Part shown: piece by piece, positions 1-5,710 of the stretch
Numbering within the stretch: position 1 is the stretch's first letter
How the letters are laid out: each line of letters opens with the position of its first letter
Assembly: GCA_038900335.1 (NCBI GenBank)
Contig: JBBMRB010000031.1
Span: forward strand, 1 to 5,797
Reading direction: 5' to 3'
Length of the DNA: 5,797 bases
Source: Rs1 sp038900335
Lineage (GTDB): Bacteria; Pseudomonadota; Gammaproteobacteria; Pseudomonadales; Balneatricaceae
Program-made: the position numbers and the translations under genes
The notes under the pieces: generated by a model
Databases searched by the model: none
Seen by the model: only the letters and a program-made list of their open reading frames with translations
What the model was told of the DNA's origin: nothing

Positions 1-28
1 GAGAGTTCGAGTCTCTCTTTCCGCACCA
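1..28 (+). tRNA. tRNA-Leu, 3' end only (cut by window edge)
   Basis: The window opens inside a tRNA. Positions 1-5 (GAGAG) and 13-17 (CTCTC) form the T stem around the loop TTCGAGT (6-12). The 3' acceptor strand TTTCCGC is at 18-24, the discriminator A at 25, and an encoded CCA at 26-28. These 28 bases differ from the 3' end of the complete tRNA-Leu at 93-177 by a single base (T20 here, C169 there), so leucine identity is inferred from that match. The anticodon lies outside the window and may differ. Confidence 0.85.
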
Positions 29-67
29 TTTACTGACTTTACACAGTAATCAAAAAAGTAGAGATAG

Positions 68-86
68 ATTAAGTGATACACTTAAT
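68..86. repeat. Inverted repeat between the two tRNA-Leu genes
   Basis: ATTAAGTG (68-75) and CACTTAAT (79-86) are perfect 8-bp complements around a 3-base loop, ending 6 bases before the mature 5' end of the next tRNA. No T-run follows, so it does not look like a terminator. In a tRNA precursor such a hairpin could guide 5' or spacer processing; that role is inference. A weaker 6-bp pair, TTACTG/CAGTAA (30-35 and 44-49), lies just downstream of the first tRNA. Confidence 0.5.
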
Positions 87-92
87 TGCCAC

Positions 93-177
<85 letters not shown>

Positions 178-194
178 TTTGTTGTATATTTTGT

Positions 195-271
195 GGTGAG
201 CGTAGCTCAGTTGGTAGAGCTCCGGATTGTGATTCCGGCGGTCGCGGGTTCAAGCCCCGTCGTTCACCCCA
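195..271 (+). tRNA. tRNA-His, anticodon GUG
   Basis: Complete cloverleaf. The acceptor GTGAGCG (196-202) pairs with CGTTCAC (261-267). The extra G at 195 (position -1) faces discriminator C268, the known histidine identity element. The D stem is GCTC/GAGC (205-208, 217-220). The anticodon stem CCGGA/TCCGG (222-226, 234-238) holds GTG at 229-231. The T stem is GCGGG/CCCGT (244-248, 256-260) with one G-T pair. CCA is encoded at 269-271. Only 17 bases separate it from tRNA-Leu, so a common transcript is likely. Confidence 0.97.
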
Positions 272-476
272 TTCCTTTAGATTTCTGCGTTTTTCAAATA
301 TTTTATTCCCTCTTTTGTTACATTTTTTCGCTTTTAGTCTTTTTTTTTTCAAAGCCATCCCCATTAATATTATAGATTTGGTTAACTAGTGCGGCGAAAG
401 CGTTTGTTTACTCTTGACTAATTGCTACAAGTGGCGGAAAATCCCCGCCTTTATTATGCGATCTATGCTGTAGCTT

Positions 477-485
477 TGATAAAAT
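477..485 (+). promoter_or_regulatory. Candidate extended -10 promoter for tig
   Basis: TGATAAAAT combines the extended -10 TG (477-478) with TAAAAT (480-485), five of six consensus bases. The region 17 bases upstream (TGCGAT, 457-462) is a poor -35, which extended -10 promoters tolerate. Transcription would begin near 492 and give a leader of about 100 bases before the tig start at 593. Only the motif match supports this. Confidence 0.4.
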
Positions 486-581
486 ATAGCTAGGCTTAAG
501 ATACCTTTATCTCTGTTGATGTTACTAAAACTTAAAATAGTTAATAAGTACGTAACAGAATGAACATTAAGAATTTATTTG

Positions 582-586
582 TGAGG
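582..586 (+). promoter_or_regulatory. Ribosome-binding site that sets the tig start
   Basis: GAGGA lies 6 bases before the ATG at 593. The in-frame ATG at 560 has no comparable site upstream, so translation most likely starts at 593. Confidence 0.75.
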
Positions 587-592
587 AAGTCC

Positions 593-1930
593 ATGCAAGT
601 TTCAGTTGAAACGAAATCCGCTTTAGAACGTCAAATTACCATTACAATTCCTGCGGACCGTATTGATAATGATGTTGTTAAACAAGTACAACAAACAGCT
701 AGAACTGCGCGTATTGATGGGTTCCGCCCTGGTAAAGTGCCGGTTAAAGTAGTACATAAAAAATACGGTGCTGGTATTCGCCAAGATGTTATTGGTGAAG
801 TCATGCAGCAAAGTTTTTACCAAGCTGTGACTGATGAGAAATTGATCCCAGCTGGTGGCCCAAGTATTGATGTTAAAACAAATGAAGCTGGCAAAGATTT
901 TGAGTTTGTTGCTACATTTGAAGTATATCCTGAAATTGAACTAGCTGATTTCAGTGCAGTTGAAATCGTTAAAGAAACAGGCACAATAGAAGCTGCTGAT
1001 GTTGACAAAATGGTTGATACATTACGCAAGCAGCAAACACAGTGGACAGTTGTTGAGCGCGCAGCGCAAGATGGCGACAAAGTTGTATTAAACTTTGAAG
1101 GCTTTATCGACGGTGAAGCATTTGAAGGCGGTAAGGGCGAAGGCGTTGATCTAGTTCTAGGTTCAAACTCAATGATCCCAGGTTTTGAAGATGCAGTACT
1201 CGCTAAATCTGCAGCGGATGAGTTTGATATCAATGTGACTTTCCCAGCTGATTACCAAGCTGAGCACCTAAAAGGTAAAGAAGCGGTATTTAAAGCAGTT
1301 GCAGTATCTGTTTCTGAGCCGAGCTTACCTGAGCTAAACGAAGAGTTCTTCCTTAAGTTTGGTATGGATTCTGCTGATTTAGAAAGCTTTAAAGCGGATG
1401 TTCAAAAGAACATGAATCGCGAAATGGAGCAAGCTTTAAAAGGTAAGTTAAAAGATAAAGTGTTTGCACAATTAGTTGAGCTAAACGCTATTGAAGTACC
1501 TTCAGTATTGGTTGATGGCGAAATTGATAACTTGCGCAAGCAAGCTGTTCAACAGTATGGTGGTGAAGCAGCTAACCTAGATTTCAATATGCTGCCTAAA
1601 GAGATGTTTACCGATCAAGCTAAGCGTCGTGTAGTGGTTGGTTTATTGGTACAAGAAATCATCAAAGTGAACGAAATCACTGCTGATGATGCTCGCGTAC
1701 GTAGCACCATTGAAGAGCAAGCTGAGTCTTATCAAGATCCTAAAGAAATGATTGACTACTACTACGCTCAAGAAGATATGTTAAACCAAGTGAAAAGCTT
1801 AGTAATAGAAGATCAAGTGATTGATCATTTATTAGCAAGTGCTAAAGTTTCACAAGAAACTGTTGGCTATGAAGATGCCATTAAGCCTGCTGCACAACCG
1901 CAAGCTGAAGAAGCTGTAGAAGCTGAGTAA
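593..1930 (+). CDS. tig: Trigger factor, ribosome-associated chaperone and prolyl isomerase
   Basis: Trigger factor docks at the ribosomal exit tunnel through protein L23 and shields nascent chains; its FKBP-type domain isomerises prolyl bonds. The product is 445 residues (E. coli about 432). The N-terminal ribosome-binding domain (about 1-115) carries the docking signature GFRPGKVP at 43-50. The FKBP-like domain (about 150-245) contains DKVVLNFEGFIDGEAFEGG (162-180) and the IPGFED segment (195-200). The helical chaperone arms follow (about 246-425), including DQAKRRVVVGLL (341-352) and YQDPKEMIDYY (380-390). The tail (434-445) is acidic and not conserved in the family. The open frame reaches back to an ATG at 560, but homologues begin MQVSVET as here and the ribosome-binding site fits 593. 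It is the first gene of the tig-clpP-clpX locus; a terminator separates it from clpP. Confidence 0.97.
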   Translation: MQVSVETKSALERQITITIPADRIDNDVVKQVQQTARTARIDGFRPGKVPVKVVHKKYGAGIRQDVIGEVMQQSFYQAVTDEKLIPAGGPSIDVKTNEAGKDFEFVATFEVYPEIELADFSAVEIVKETGTIEAADVDKMVDTLRKQQTQWTVVERAAQDGDKVVLNFEGFIDGEAFEGGKGEGVDLVLGSNSMIPGFEDAVLAKSAADEFDINVTFPADYQAEHLKGKEAVFKAVAVSVSEPSLPELNEEFFLKFGMDSADLESFKADVQKNMNREMEQALKGKLKDKVFAQLVELNAIEVPSVLVDGEIDNLRKQAVQQYGGEAANLDFNMLPKEMFTDQAKRRVVVGLLVQEIIKVNEITADDARVRSTIEEQAESYQDPKEMIDYYYAQEDMLNQVKSLVIEDQVIDHLLASAKVSQETVGYEDAIKPAAQPQAEEAVEAE

Positions 1931-1964
1931 GCACTAAAAAAATTGTGTTGATTCATTTTTAAAG

Positions 1965-2001
1965 AAAGCGATAGTGGGTGTGAGCCGGCTGTCGTTTTTT
2001 T
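1965..2001 (+). terminator. Intrinsic terminator between tig and clpP
   Basis: AAAGCGATAG (1965-1974) pairs with CTGTCGTTTT (1989-1998) over ten positions, with two G-T pairs, around a 14-base loop. The 3' arm runs into seven T (1995-2001). This should end or reduce tig transcription, leaving clpP to read-through or to its own promoter. I do not see a clear heat-shock (sigma-32) promoter in the 94-base gap. Confidence 0.7.
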
Positions 2002-2024
2002 ATATCCGGTAAAGGAGAATTAGT

Positions 2025-2660
2025 ATGTCCGGTATTTATCAAAGTGGTTCTAGTTTTGATCCTAGTGCAGCGCTTGTGCCTATGGTTGTTGAGCAAACAG
2101 CAAGAGGTGAGCGTTCATATGATATATATTCTCGCTTGCTTAAAGAGCGTGTTATCTTTCTGGTCGGTCAAGTTGAAGACCATATGGCTAACTTAATTGT
2201 TGCTCAAATGCTGTTTTTAGAAGCTGAAAACCCTGATAAAGATATTCATTTGTATATCAATTCTCCAGGTGGGTCAGTGACTGCAGGTATGTCGATTTAC
2301 GATACTATGCAGTTTATTAAGCCAAATGTTAGTACTATTTGTATGGGCCAAGCTGCAAGCATGGGTGCCTTCCTATTGACGGCAGGCGAAAAAGGTAAGC
2401 GTTTTGCTTTGCCTAATGCGCGCGTGATGATTCACCAGCCTTTAGGTGGTTATCAAGGGCAGGCGACAGACATTGAAATCCATACCAAAGAAATATTGGC
2501 AATTAGAGAAAAGCTAAATACTTTAATGGCTAAGCATACAGGTCAGGAATTAGATGTTATTAAGCAGGATACTGATCGTGATAACTTTATGACAGCAGGA
2601 CAAGCTGCTGATTATGGTTTGATAGATGAAGTTATTGAAAAGCGCCCTGTAACTGAATGA
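2025..2660 (+). CDS. clpP: ATP-dependent Clp protease proteolytic subunit ClpP
   Basis: ClpP is the serine peptidase of the ClpXP and ClpAP proteases: two stacked heptameric rings that degrade polypeptides fed in by an AAA+ partner in the cytoplasm. The product is 211 residues (E. coli 207). The catalytic triad is intact: Ser112 in GQAASMGAF, His137 in MIHQPLGGYQGQ, and Asp186 in DTDRDNF. The oxyanion-hole glycines PGG are at 81-83. By comparison with E. coli, the N-terminal propeptide would be removed after Ala15, giving a mature end ALVPMV. An AAGGAGA-type ribosome-binding site (2012-2018) lies 6 bases before the ATG. clpX follows 169 bases downstream on the same strand, as in many proteobacteria, and encodes its unfoldase partner. 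Nothing looks truncated. Confidence 0.98.
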   Translation: MSGIYQSGSSFDPSAALVPMVVEQTARGERSYDIYSRLLKERVIFLVGQVEDHMANLIVAQMLFLEAENPDKDIHLYINSPGGSVTAGMSIYDTMQFIKPNVSTICMGQAASMGAFLLTAGEKGKRFALPNARVMIHQPLGGYQGQATDIEIHTKEILAIREKLNTLMAKHTGQELDVIKQDTDRDNFMTAGQAADYGLIDEVIEKRPVTE

Positions 2661-2667
2661 TTATAAT

Positions 2668-2694
2668 GCAGTGATCACGGATAGTGATTGCTGC
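2668..2694 (+). promoter_or_regulatory. Intercistronic hairpin between clpP and clpX
   Basis: GCAGTGATCAC (2668-2678) pairs with GTGATTGCTGC (2684-2694) over 11 bp, with two G-T pairs, around the 5-base loop GGATA. It begins 8 bases after the clpP stop. No T-run follows, so it is not a standard intrinsic terminator. It could protect the clpP message from 3' exonucleases or set the clpP:clpX ratio; this is inferred from position and shape. Confidence 0.55.
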
Positions 2695-2783
2695 TTGATT
2701 AGTTATATATTTAAGCTAAATTTTGAATGTTATTAAGCTTTAGTCTAATCTGATTAACTAAAAGCTAGCAAAGTTATGCAATG

Positions 2784-2789
2784 TATAAT
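2784..2789 (+). promoter_or_regulatory. Possible internal promoter for clpX (-10 TATAAT)
   Basis: A perfect -10 consensus TATAAT lies 40 bases before the clpX ATG. The sequence 16 to 18 bases upstream (around 2760-2767) has no good -35. If active, transcription would begin near 2796, downstream of the alternative in-frame ATG at 2776, which would argue further for the 2830 start. clpX may also be expressed from the clpP transcript. Confidence 0.35.
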
Positions 2790-2816
2790 GTGGTGCTCAA
2801 ACACAAGTGATGAAAT

Positions 2817-2822
2817 AAGAGG
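2817..2822 (+). promoter_or_regulatory. Ribosome-binding site that sets the clpX start
   Basis: AAGAGG lies 7 bases before the ATG at 2830. The ATGs at 2776 and 2788 in the same frame lack such a site and would add an N-terminal extension that ClpX proteins do not have. Confidence 0.75.
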
Positions 2823-2829
2823 CTGTCGA

Positions 2830-4122
2830 ATGAGTGATAATATCGACGATAAAGAAAAAGGTGGCGCTAAGCTAGTCTGCTCTTTTTGTGGAAAAAATCA
2901 GGATGAAGTCAAAAAGCTAATAGCTGGCCCATCGGTATTTATTTGCGATGAGTGTGTTGATCTGTGTAACGATATCATTCGCGAAGAGATTAGCGGTTCA
3001 GATGAACTTGCACAAGAGTCAGAAGAGTTACCGACACCGCAAGAAATTAGAGCAAAGTTAGATGATTATGTCATTGGCCAAGACCAGGCGAAGAAAGTGC
3101 TTTGTGTGGCGGTATATAATCACTATAAGCGTTTAAGATTTCAGGCGCAAAGTGCCGTTAAAGGTGAAGACACTGTAGAGCTTAGTAAAAGTAATATTTT
3201 ATTAATCGGCCCAACAGGTAGCGGTAAAACGTTACTGGCACAGACTTTAGCTAGAATGTTAAATGTACCTTTTACTATTGCAGATGCAACAACATTGACC
3301 GAGGCTGGTTATGTTGGTGAAGATGTTGAAAACATCGTACAAAAACTACTGCAAAAGTGTGATTACGATGTTGAGCGCGCAGAGCGTGGTATTGTCTATA
3401 TCGATGAAATAGATAAGATCTCAAGAAAATCAGATAACCCATCTATTACTCGTGATGTATCGGGTGAAGGTGTTCAGCAGGCATTGTTAAAGCTGATAGA
3501 GGGCACTGTGGCATCAGTACCGCCACAAGGTGGTCGCAAGCACCCCCAGCAAGAGTTTTTGCAGGTTGATACCTCCAACATCTTATTTATCTGTGGCGGC
3601 GCATTTGCAGGCCTTGAAAAGATCATCAGCGATAGATCTGAAAAGGGCTCTATCGGATTTAATGCAGTCGTTAAGAGCAAAGATAACTCACGCTCTCTAT
3701 CAGATACGCTGCGTAATATTGAATCTGAAGATCTTGTTAAATTTGGTCTGATTCCTGAGTTTGTTGGTCGTCTACCGATGATTGCAACCCTTGAAGAGCT
3801 CGATCATGATGCACTCATTCAAATATTGACTAAGCCTAAAAATAGTTTAGTTAAGCAGTATGGTAAATTATTTGAAATTGAAGGCGCTGAGATAGACTTT
3901 AGAGAAGAGGCTTTAGTTGCAGTAGCATCACATGCACTGCAAAGAAAAACCGGCGCTCGAGGCTTACGCTCAATATTAGAAGCATCTTTGTTGGATATTA
4001 TGTACGAGCTTCCATCAATCGAGAATGTCTCTAAAGTTGTCATTGATGAAGGTGTGATTGAAGGTACCAACGATCCAATTTTGATCTATGAAAACGAGAA
4101 AAAAGTAGCGGCTGAAGAGTAG
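2830..4122 (+). CDS. clpX: ATP-dependent Clp protease ATP-binding subunit ClpX
   Basis: ClpX is a hexameric AAA+ unfoldase that recognises tagged proteins, for example with ssrA tags, and threads them into ClpP. The product is 430 residues (E. coli 424). The N-terminal zinc domain has Cys17, Cys20, Cys39 and Cys42. The AAA+ module carries Walker A GPTGSGKT (127-134), pore-1 loop GYVG (160-163), Walker B with Asp192-Glu193 in IVYIDEIDKI, and the RKH loop (236-238). It also has the ClpP-docking tripeptide IGF (275-277), the arginine finger Arg314 in FVGRLP, and sensor-2 Arg377 in TGARGLR. Every key residue is present, so the protein should be active. The open frame extends to 2776, but the family N terminus (MSDN..., then LVCSFCGK) and the ribosome-binding site favour 2830. 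Two hairpins follow the stop codon. Confidence 0.98.
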   Translation: MSDNIDDKEKGGAKLVCSFCGKNQDEVKKLIAGPSVFICDECVDLCNDIIREEISGSDELAQESEELPTPQEIRAKLDDYVIGQDQAKKVLCVAVYNHYKRLRFQAQSAVKGEDTVELSKSNILLIGPTGSGKTLLAQTLARMLNVPFTIADATTLTEAGYVGEDVENIVQKLLQKCDYDVERAERGIVYIDEIDKISRKSDNPSITRDVSGEGVQQALLKLIEGTVASVPPQGGRKHPQQEFLQVDTSNILFICGGAFAGLEKIISDRSEKGSIGFNAVVKSKDNSRSLSDTLRNIESEDLVKFGLIPEFVGRLPMIATLEELDHDALIQILTKPKNSLVKQYGKLFEIEGAEIDFREEALVAVASHALQRKTGARGLRSILEASLLDIMYELPSIENVSKVVIDEGVIEGTNDPILIYENEKKVAAEE

Positions 4123-4135
4123 CTCTTGCAAAGAT

Positions 4136-4156
4136 GGCGCTTTAGTCTTTAGCGCC
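4136..4156 (+). promoter_or_regulatory. Short hairpin just after clpX
   Basis: GGCGCT (4136-4141) and AGCGCC (4151-4156) are perfect 6-bp complements around a 9-base loop, 13 bases after the clpX stop. Only a short T-poor segment follows, so it is a weak terminator alone. It sits in tandem with the stronger hairpin at 4167-4202 and may protect the 3' end of the message. Confidence 0.5.
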
Positions 4157-4166
4157 TGTTTATATT

Positions 4167-4202
4167 AAAAATCCAGTGCTGGTAACAGCCCTGGATTTTT
4201 TT
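4167..4202 (+). terminator. Strong intrinsic terminator of the clpPX transcript
   Basis: AAAAATCCAG (4167-4176) pairs perfectly with CTGGATTTTT (4191-4200). Inside, GCTG (4178-4181) pairs with CAGC (4186-4189) around the GTAA tetraloop (a GNRA-type loop), with one T/C mismatch between the two stems. Seven T (4196-4202) follow GGA. The A-run on the 5' side makes it potentially active on both strands. Confidence 0.9.
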
Positions 4203-4475
4203 ATGCCTGTTGTTTAGTGCGATAGCTATCTTTTGATTGATGTACTGAAAATTCAATAAAATGACGATAGCCGTACAGTGATCAGATGGTGATACAAGCA
4301 CTTTAATTTGCTCTCACTTTTAGCTGCATCTAAGCATCTAGCATCCTTTTATGTAAATATTGGCTGTATCTCTAGCCTAAAAAATTATTACGCACAGCAA
4401 ATAAAAATAGATGTTAATAGTTACAACACACTTAATAAGCTGTTGAACTTGTCTTTGTTTAGCGACGCTGTTTAT
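4203..4475. other. Gene-free stretch between clpX and the insertion sequence
   Basis: I see no plausible gene on either strand. It holds a perfect 10-bp palindrome GATAGCTATC (4221-4230), three closely spaced GCATC motifs (4325-4345) of unclear meaning, and a candidate promoter at 4233-4262. In many gammaproteobacteria this is where the upstream region of lon would lie. No start of a Lon protein is present before the insertion sequence. Confidence 0.6.
4233..4262 (+). promoter_or_regulatory. Candidate sigma-70 promoter downstream of clpX
   Basis: TTGATT (4233-4238) and TAAAAT (4257-4262) are separated by 18 bases and match the -35 and -10 consensus at four and five of six positions. No gene follows before the insertion sequence begins about 213 bases later. 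It may be the promoter of a gene now displaced beyond the element; the link to any gene is inference. Confidence 0.3.
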
Positions 4476-4500
4476 TGATAAGTCCCCGATTTTCTAGACA
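4476..4500 (+). repeat. Left terminal inverted repeat (IRL)
   Basis: It starts TGATAAGTCCCC and ends CTAGACA. It matches the reverse complement of 5686-5710 at 21 of 25 positions: the outer 12 and inner 7 bases are identical, and the four mismatches fall in the middle six. The CCCC block and GACA follow the usual IS3-family end pattern. Confidence 0.92.
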
Positions 4501-4511
4501 CCTAATTTAGT

Positions 4512-4517
4512 TATAAT
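4512..4517 (+). promoter_or_regulatory. Possible -10 of the transposase promoter
   Basis: A perfect TATAAT lies 26 bases before the orfA ATG, just inside the left end. A -35 at normal spacing (ATTTTC, 4489-4494) is poor. TAGACA (4495-4500) resembles a -35 but is only 11 bases away. Weak resident promoters near the left end are normal for IS3 elements. Confidence 0.4.
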
Positions 4518-4542
4518 GAACGAAAATTAAAAAGTGTGAATC

Positions 4543-4836
4543 ATGGCTAGTAAAAGTTATCCAGATGAATTTAAAATAGAAGCAGTCCGACAAGTTACTG
4601 ATAGAGATTATAAGCCCAAAGATGTAGCCGAACGTTTAGGCTGCACCACTAAAAGTATCCATAATTGGATGAACCAGTTTGGTCCAAAATCTATCCCACA
4701 GACTAAACTGTCTGAACAAGATGCCGAGATCAAAAAGCTAAAAGCAGAGCTTCTTCGGGTCACTGAAGAGCGAAACATATTAAAGGAGACCGCGGTGTAC
4801 TTTGCAGGGGAGTCAAAGAAAAGTACACGTTCATAA
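4543..4836 (+). CDS. IS3-family OrfA, DNA-binding regulatory subunit
   Basis: OrfA proteins bind the terminal repeats and regulate the element; their helix-turn-helix also becomes the N terminus of the OrfAB transposase. The product is 97 residues. It begins SYPDEFKIEAVRQVTDR (5-21), the usual transposase_8-type start. A helix-turn-helix is at about 25-46 (PKDVAERLGCTTKSIHNW), and a charged coiled coil or leucine zipper at about 56-82 (AEIKKLKAELLRVTEERNIL). The reading frame is intact. There is no strong ribosome-binding site before the ATG, which fits the low expression normal for insertion sequences. Near its end lies an AAAG slippage site giving access to orfB. Confidence 0.92.
   Translation: MASKSYPDEFKIEAVRQVTDRDYKPKDVAERLGCTTKSIHNWMNQFGPKSIPQTKLSEQDAEIKKLKAELLRVTEERNILKETAVYFAGESKKSTRS
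4815..4818 (+). promoter_or_regulatory. Likely -1 ribosomal frameshift site (AAAG)
   Basis: In the orfA frame this reads TCA AAG AAA. A lysyl-tRNA on AAG (4816-4818) can slip back one base onto AAA (4815-4817), after which reading continues GAA AAG TAC in the orfB frame. The fusion then reads FAGESKEKYTFIKSRL, which matches the usual junction of IS3 OrfAB proteins. AAAG is the slippage site reported for IS3 itself. A 7-bp stem AATATCC/GGATATT (4852-4858, 4883-4889) lies downstream, but at 33 bases it may be too far to stimulate slippage. Confidence 0.7.
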
Positions 4837-5692
4837 AATCTCGACTCAACCAATATCCTGTCACCCTTCTATGCAGCGTTCTGGATATTAACCGTAGTGG
4901 TTTTTATGCTTGGCTTAAAAGTTCTAAAAGCAAGCGTAAGCAAGAGGATGAGAGGCTCTTAGGCAAGATAAAACAGTATTGGATAGAAAGCGGTTTTGCT
5001 TACGGGCATCGTAATATTGCGTTAGATTTGAAAGATGAGGGAGAGACCTGCGGGAAAAATCGTGTTTATAAGATAATGAAAGAAGCAGGTATTAAATCAC
5101 TGCGTGGTTATAAGCGCCACCGAGGCTTCAGCAGTGGAAAAATACATCATGTAGCAGATAACCTATTGAACCGTGAGTTTTCAGTCACTGAGCCCAACAA
5201 GTCTTGGGTGACTGACTTTACTTATATTCGCACGCATCAAGGCTGGTTGTATTTAACGGTTGTCATTGATCTTTTTTCACGGAAGGTTGTTGGCTGGTCA
5301 ATGAAGAAAGATCCGCGAGCAGATCTAGTTATAGACGTTCTTTTAATGGCTATATGGCGTAGAAAGCCAAGCGACAGGGTGCTTATTCATTCTGATCAGG
5401 AGTTCAATATACCTGTAAAGACTGGCAGACGTTCGCCAATGAAAATAATTTGGAGATTAGTATGAGTAGACGTGGCAACTGCCATGACAATGCAGTTGCA
5501 GAAAGTTTTTTCTCAAACCTAAAAAAGGAGCGAATTAAGCGTCATATATACAAGACAAGGGATCAAGCTAAAGCTGATATATTTAACTATATTGAATTTT
5601 TCTATAATCCTAAGCGTCGGCATAGTACTAATGATGGAATAAGCCCTAAGCTGTACGAAGAAAAATACTTTAAGAAAATAAAAACTGTCTAG
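4818..5692 (+). pseudogene. IS3-family OrfB transposase, DDE catalytic part, broken by a one-base deletion
   Basis: OrfB supplies the integrase-like core of OrfAB, which cuts and joins the element's ends. The -1 frame runs from the slippage site through SGFYAWLKS and GFAYGHRNIALDL to a TGA at 5463-5465. The first catalytic Asp is at 5214-5216 (SWVTDFTY) and the second at 5394-5396 (HSDQ). Right after HSDQ the family sequence stops and nonsense follows. The expected continuation, VQYTCKDWQTFANENNLEISMSRR, is found in another frame from 5402. That frame carries the catalytic Glu at 5501-5503 (AVAESFF) and ends at TAG 5690-5692 inside the right repeat. Restoring one base near 5399-5402 (GGAGTT in place of GAGTT) gives an uninterrupted OrfAB of about 383 residues with exactly 35 residues between second Asp and Glu, the DD(35)E spacing of the family. 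As it stands the protein lacks its Glu and is probably inactive. Confidence 0.9.
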
Positions 5693-5710
5693 TGAACTGG
5701 GGACTTATCA
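5686..5710 (-). repeat. Right terminal inverted repeat (IRR)
   Basis: The reverse complement begins TGATAAGTCCCC and ends CTAGACA, matching the left repeat at 21 of 25 positions. The orfB stop codon (5690-5692) lies within it. The final A (5710) is also the first base of the tandem repeat array. Confidence 0.92.

Larger units (their letters stand above)
272..592. other. Gene-free spacer between the tRNA cluster and tig
   Basis: No protein or RNA gene is visible. The first part (about 276-350) is very T-rich and ends in ten T in a row (340-349) without a convincing GC hairpin before it, so it is at best a weak end for the tRNA transcript. GGCGG (433-437) and CCGCC (445-449) form a short hairpin followed by TTTATT, which may be a weak terminator. 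TTGACT (414-419) followed 17 bases later by GAAAAT (437-442) resembles a sigma-70 promoter, but its -10 falls inside that hairpin. The best promoter candidate is at 477-485. Confidence 0.6.
4476..5710 (+). mobile_element. IS3-family insertion sequence, 1,235 bp, probably non-autonomous
   Basis: The element has IS3-type ends (5'-TG...CA-3') with 25-bp imperfect inverted repeats, an orfA encoding a helix-turn-helix and leucine-zipper protein, and an orfB with a DDE integrase core in the -1 frame. Length and layout match the family. The flanks differ (TTTAT left, CGAAG right), so no 3-5 bp target duplication is visible. orfB carries an apparent one-base deletion. The subgroup is not certain. The element lies where lon is usually found. 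Confidence 0.93.

Noticed and set aside
340..349. Ten-T run as a terminator of the tRNA operon
   Set aside because: No stable hairpin precedes it on the + strand, so I describe it only as part of the spacer.
560..592. Extended tig start at 560
   Set aside because: Adds 11 residues not found in trigger factors and lacks a ribosome-binding site; 593 has GAGGA at the right distance and begins MQVSVET like homologues.
817..1233. 138-residue minus-strand frame inside tig, and similar antisense or shifted frames inside clpX (3474-3751, 3819-4070)
   Set aside because: They lie wholly within well-supported genes, have low-complexity or unrecognisable products, and no separate start signals.
2776..2829. 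Extended clpX start at 2776
   Set aside because: Adds 18 residues foreign to ClpX and overlaps a -10 element; the site at 2817-2822 fits 2830.
4441..4476. Heat-shock promoter TTGAAC (4443-4448) upstream of the IS
   Set aside because: No matching -10 (CCCCAT-like) occurs at suitable spacing before the element.
5028..5465. Independent gene starting at the ATG at 5028
   Set aside because: The same frame is open and matches OrfB well upstream of 5028, so this ATG is internal; the end (after 5400) is out-of-frame nonsense.
5450..5692. Separate small gene for the last 80 residues
   Set aside because: It is the C-terminal part of OrfB, including the catalytic Glu, separated only by the one-base deletion.
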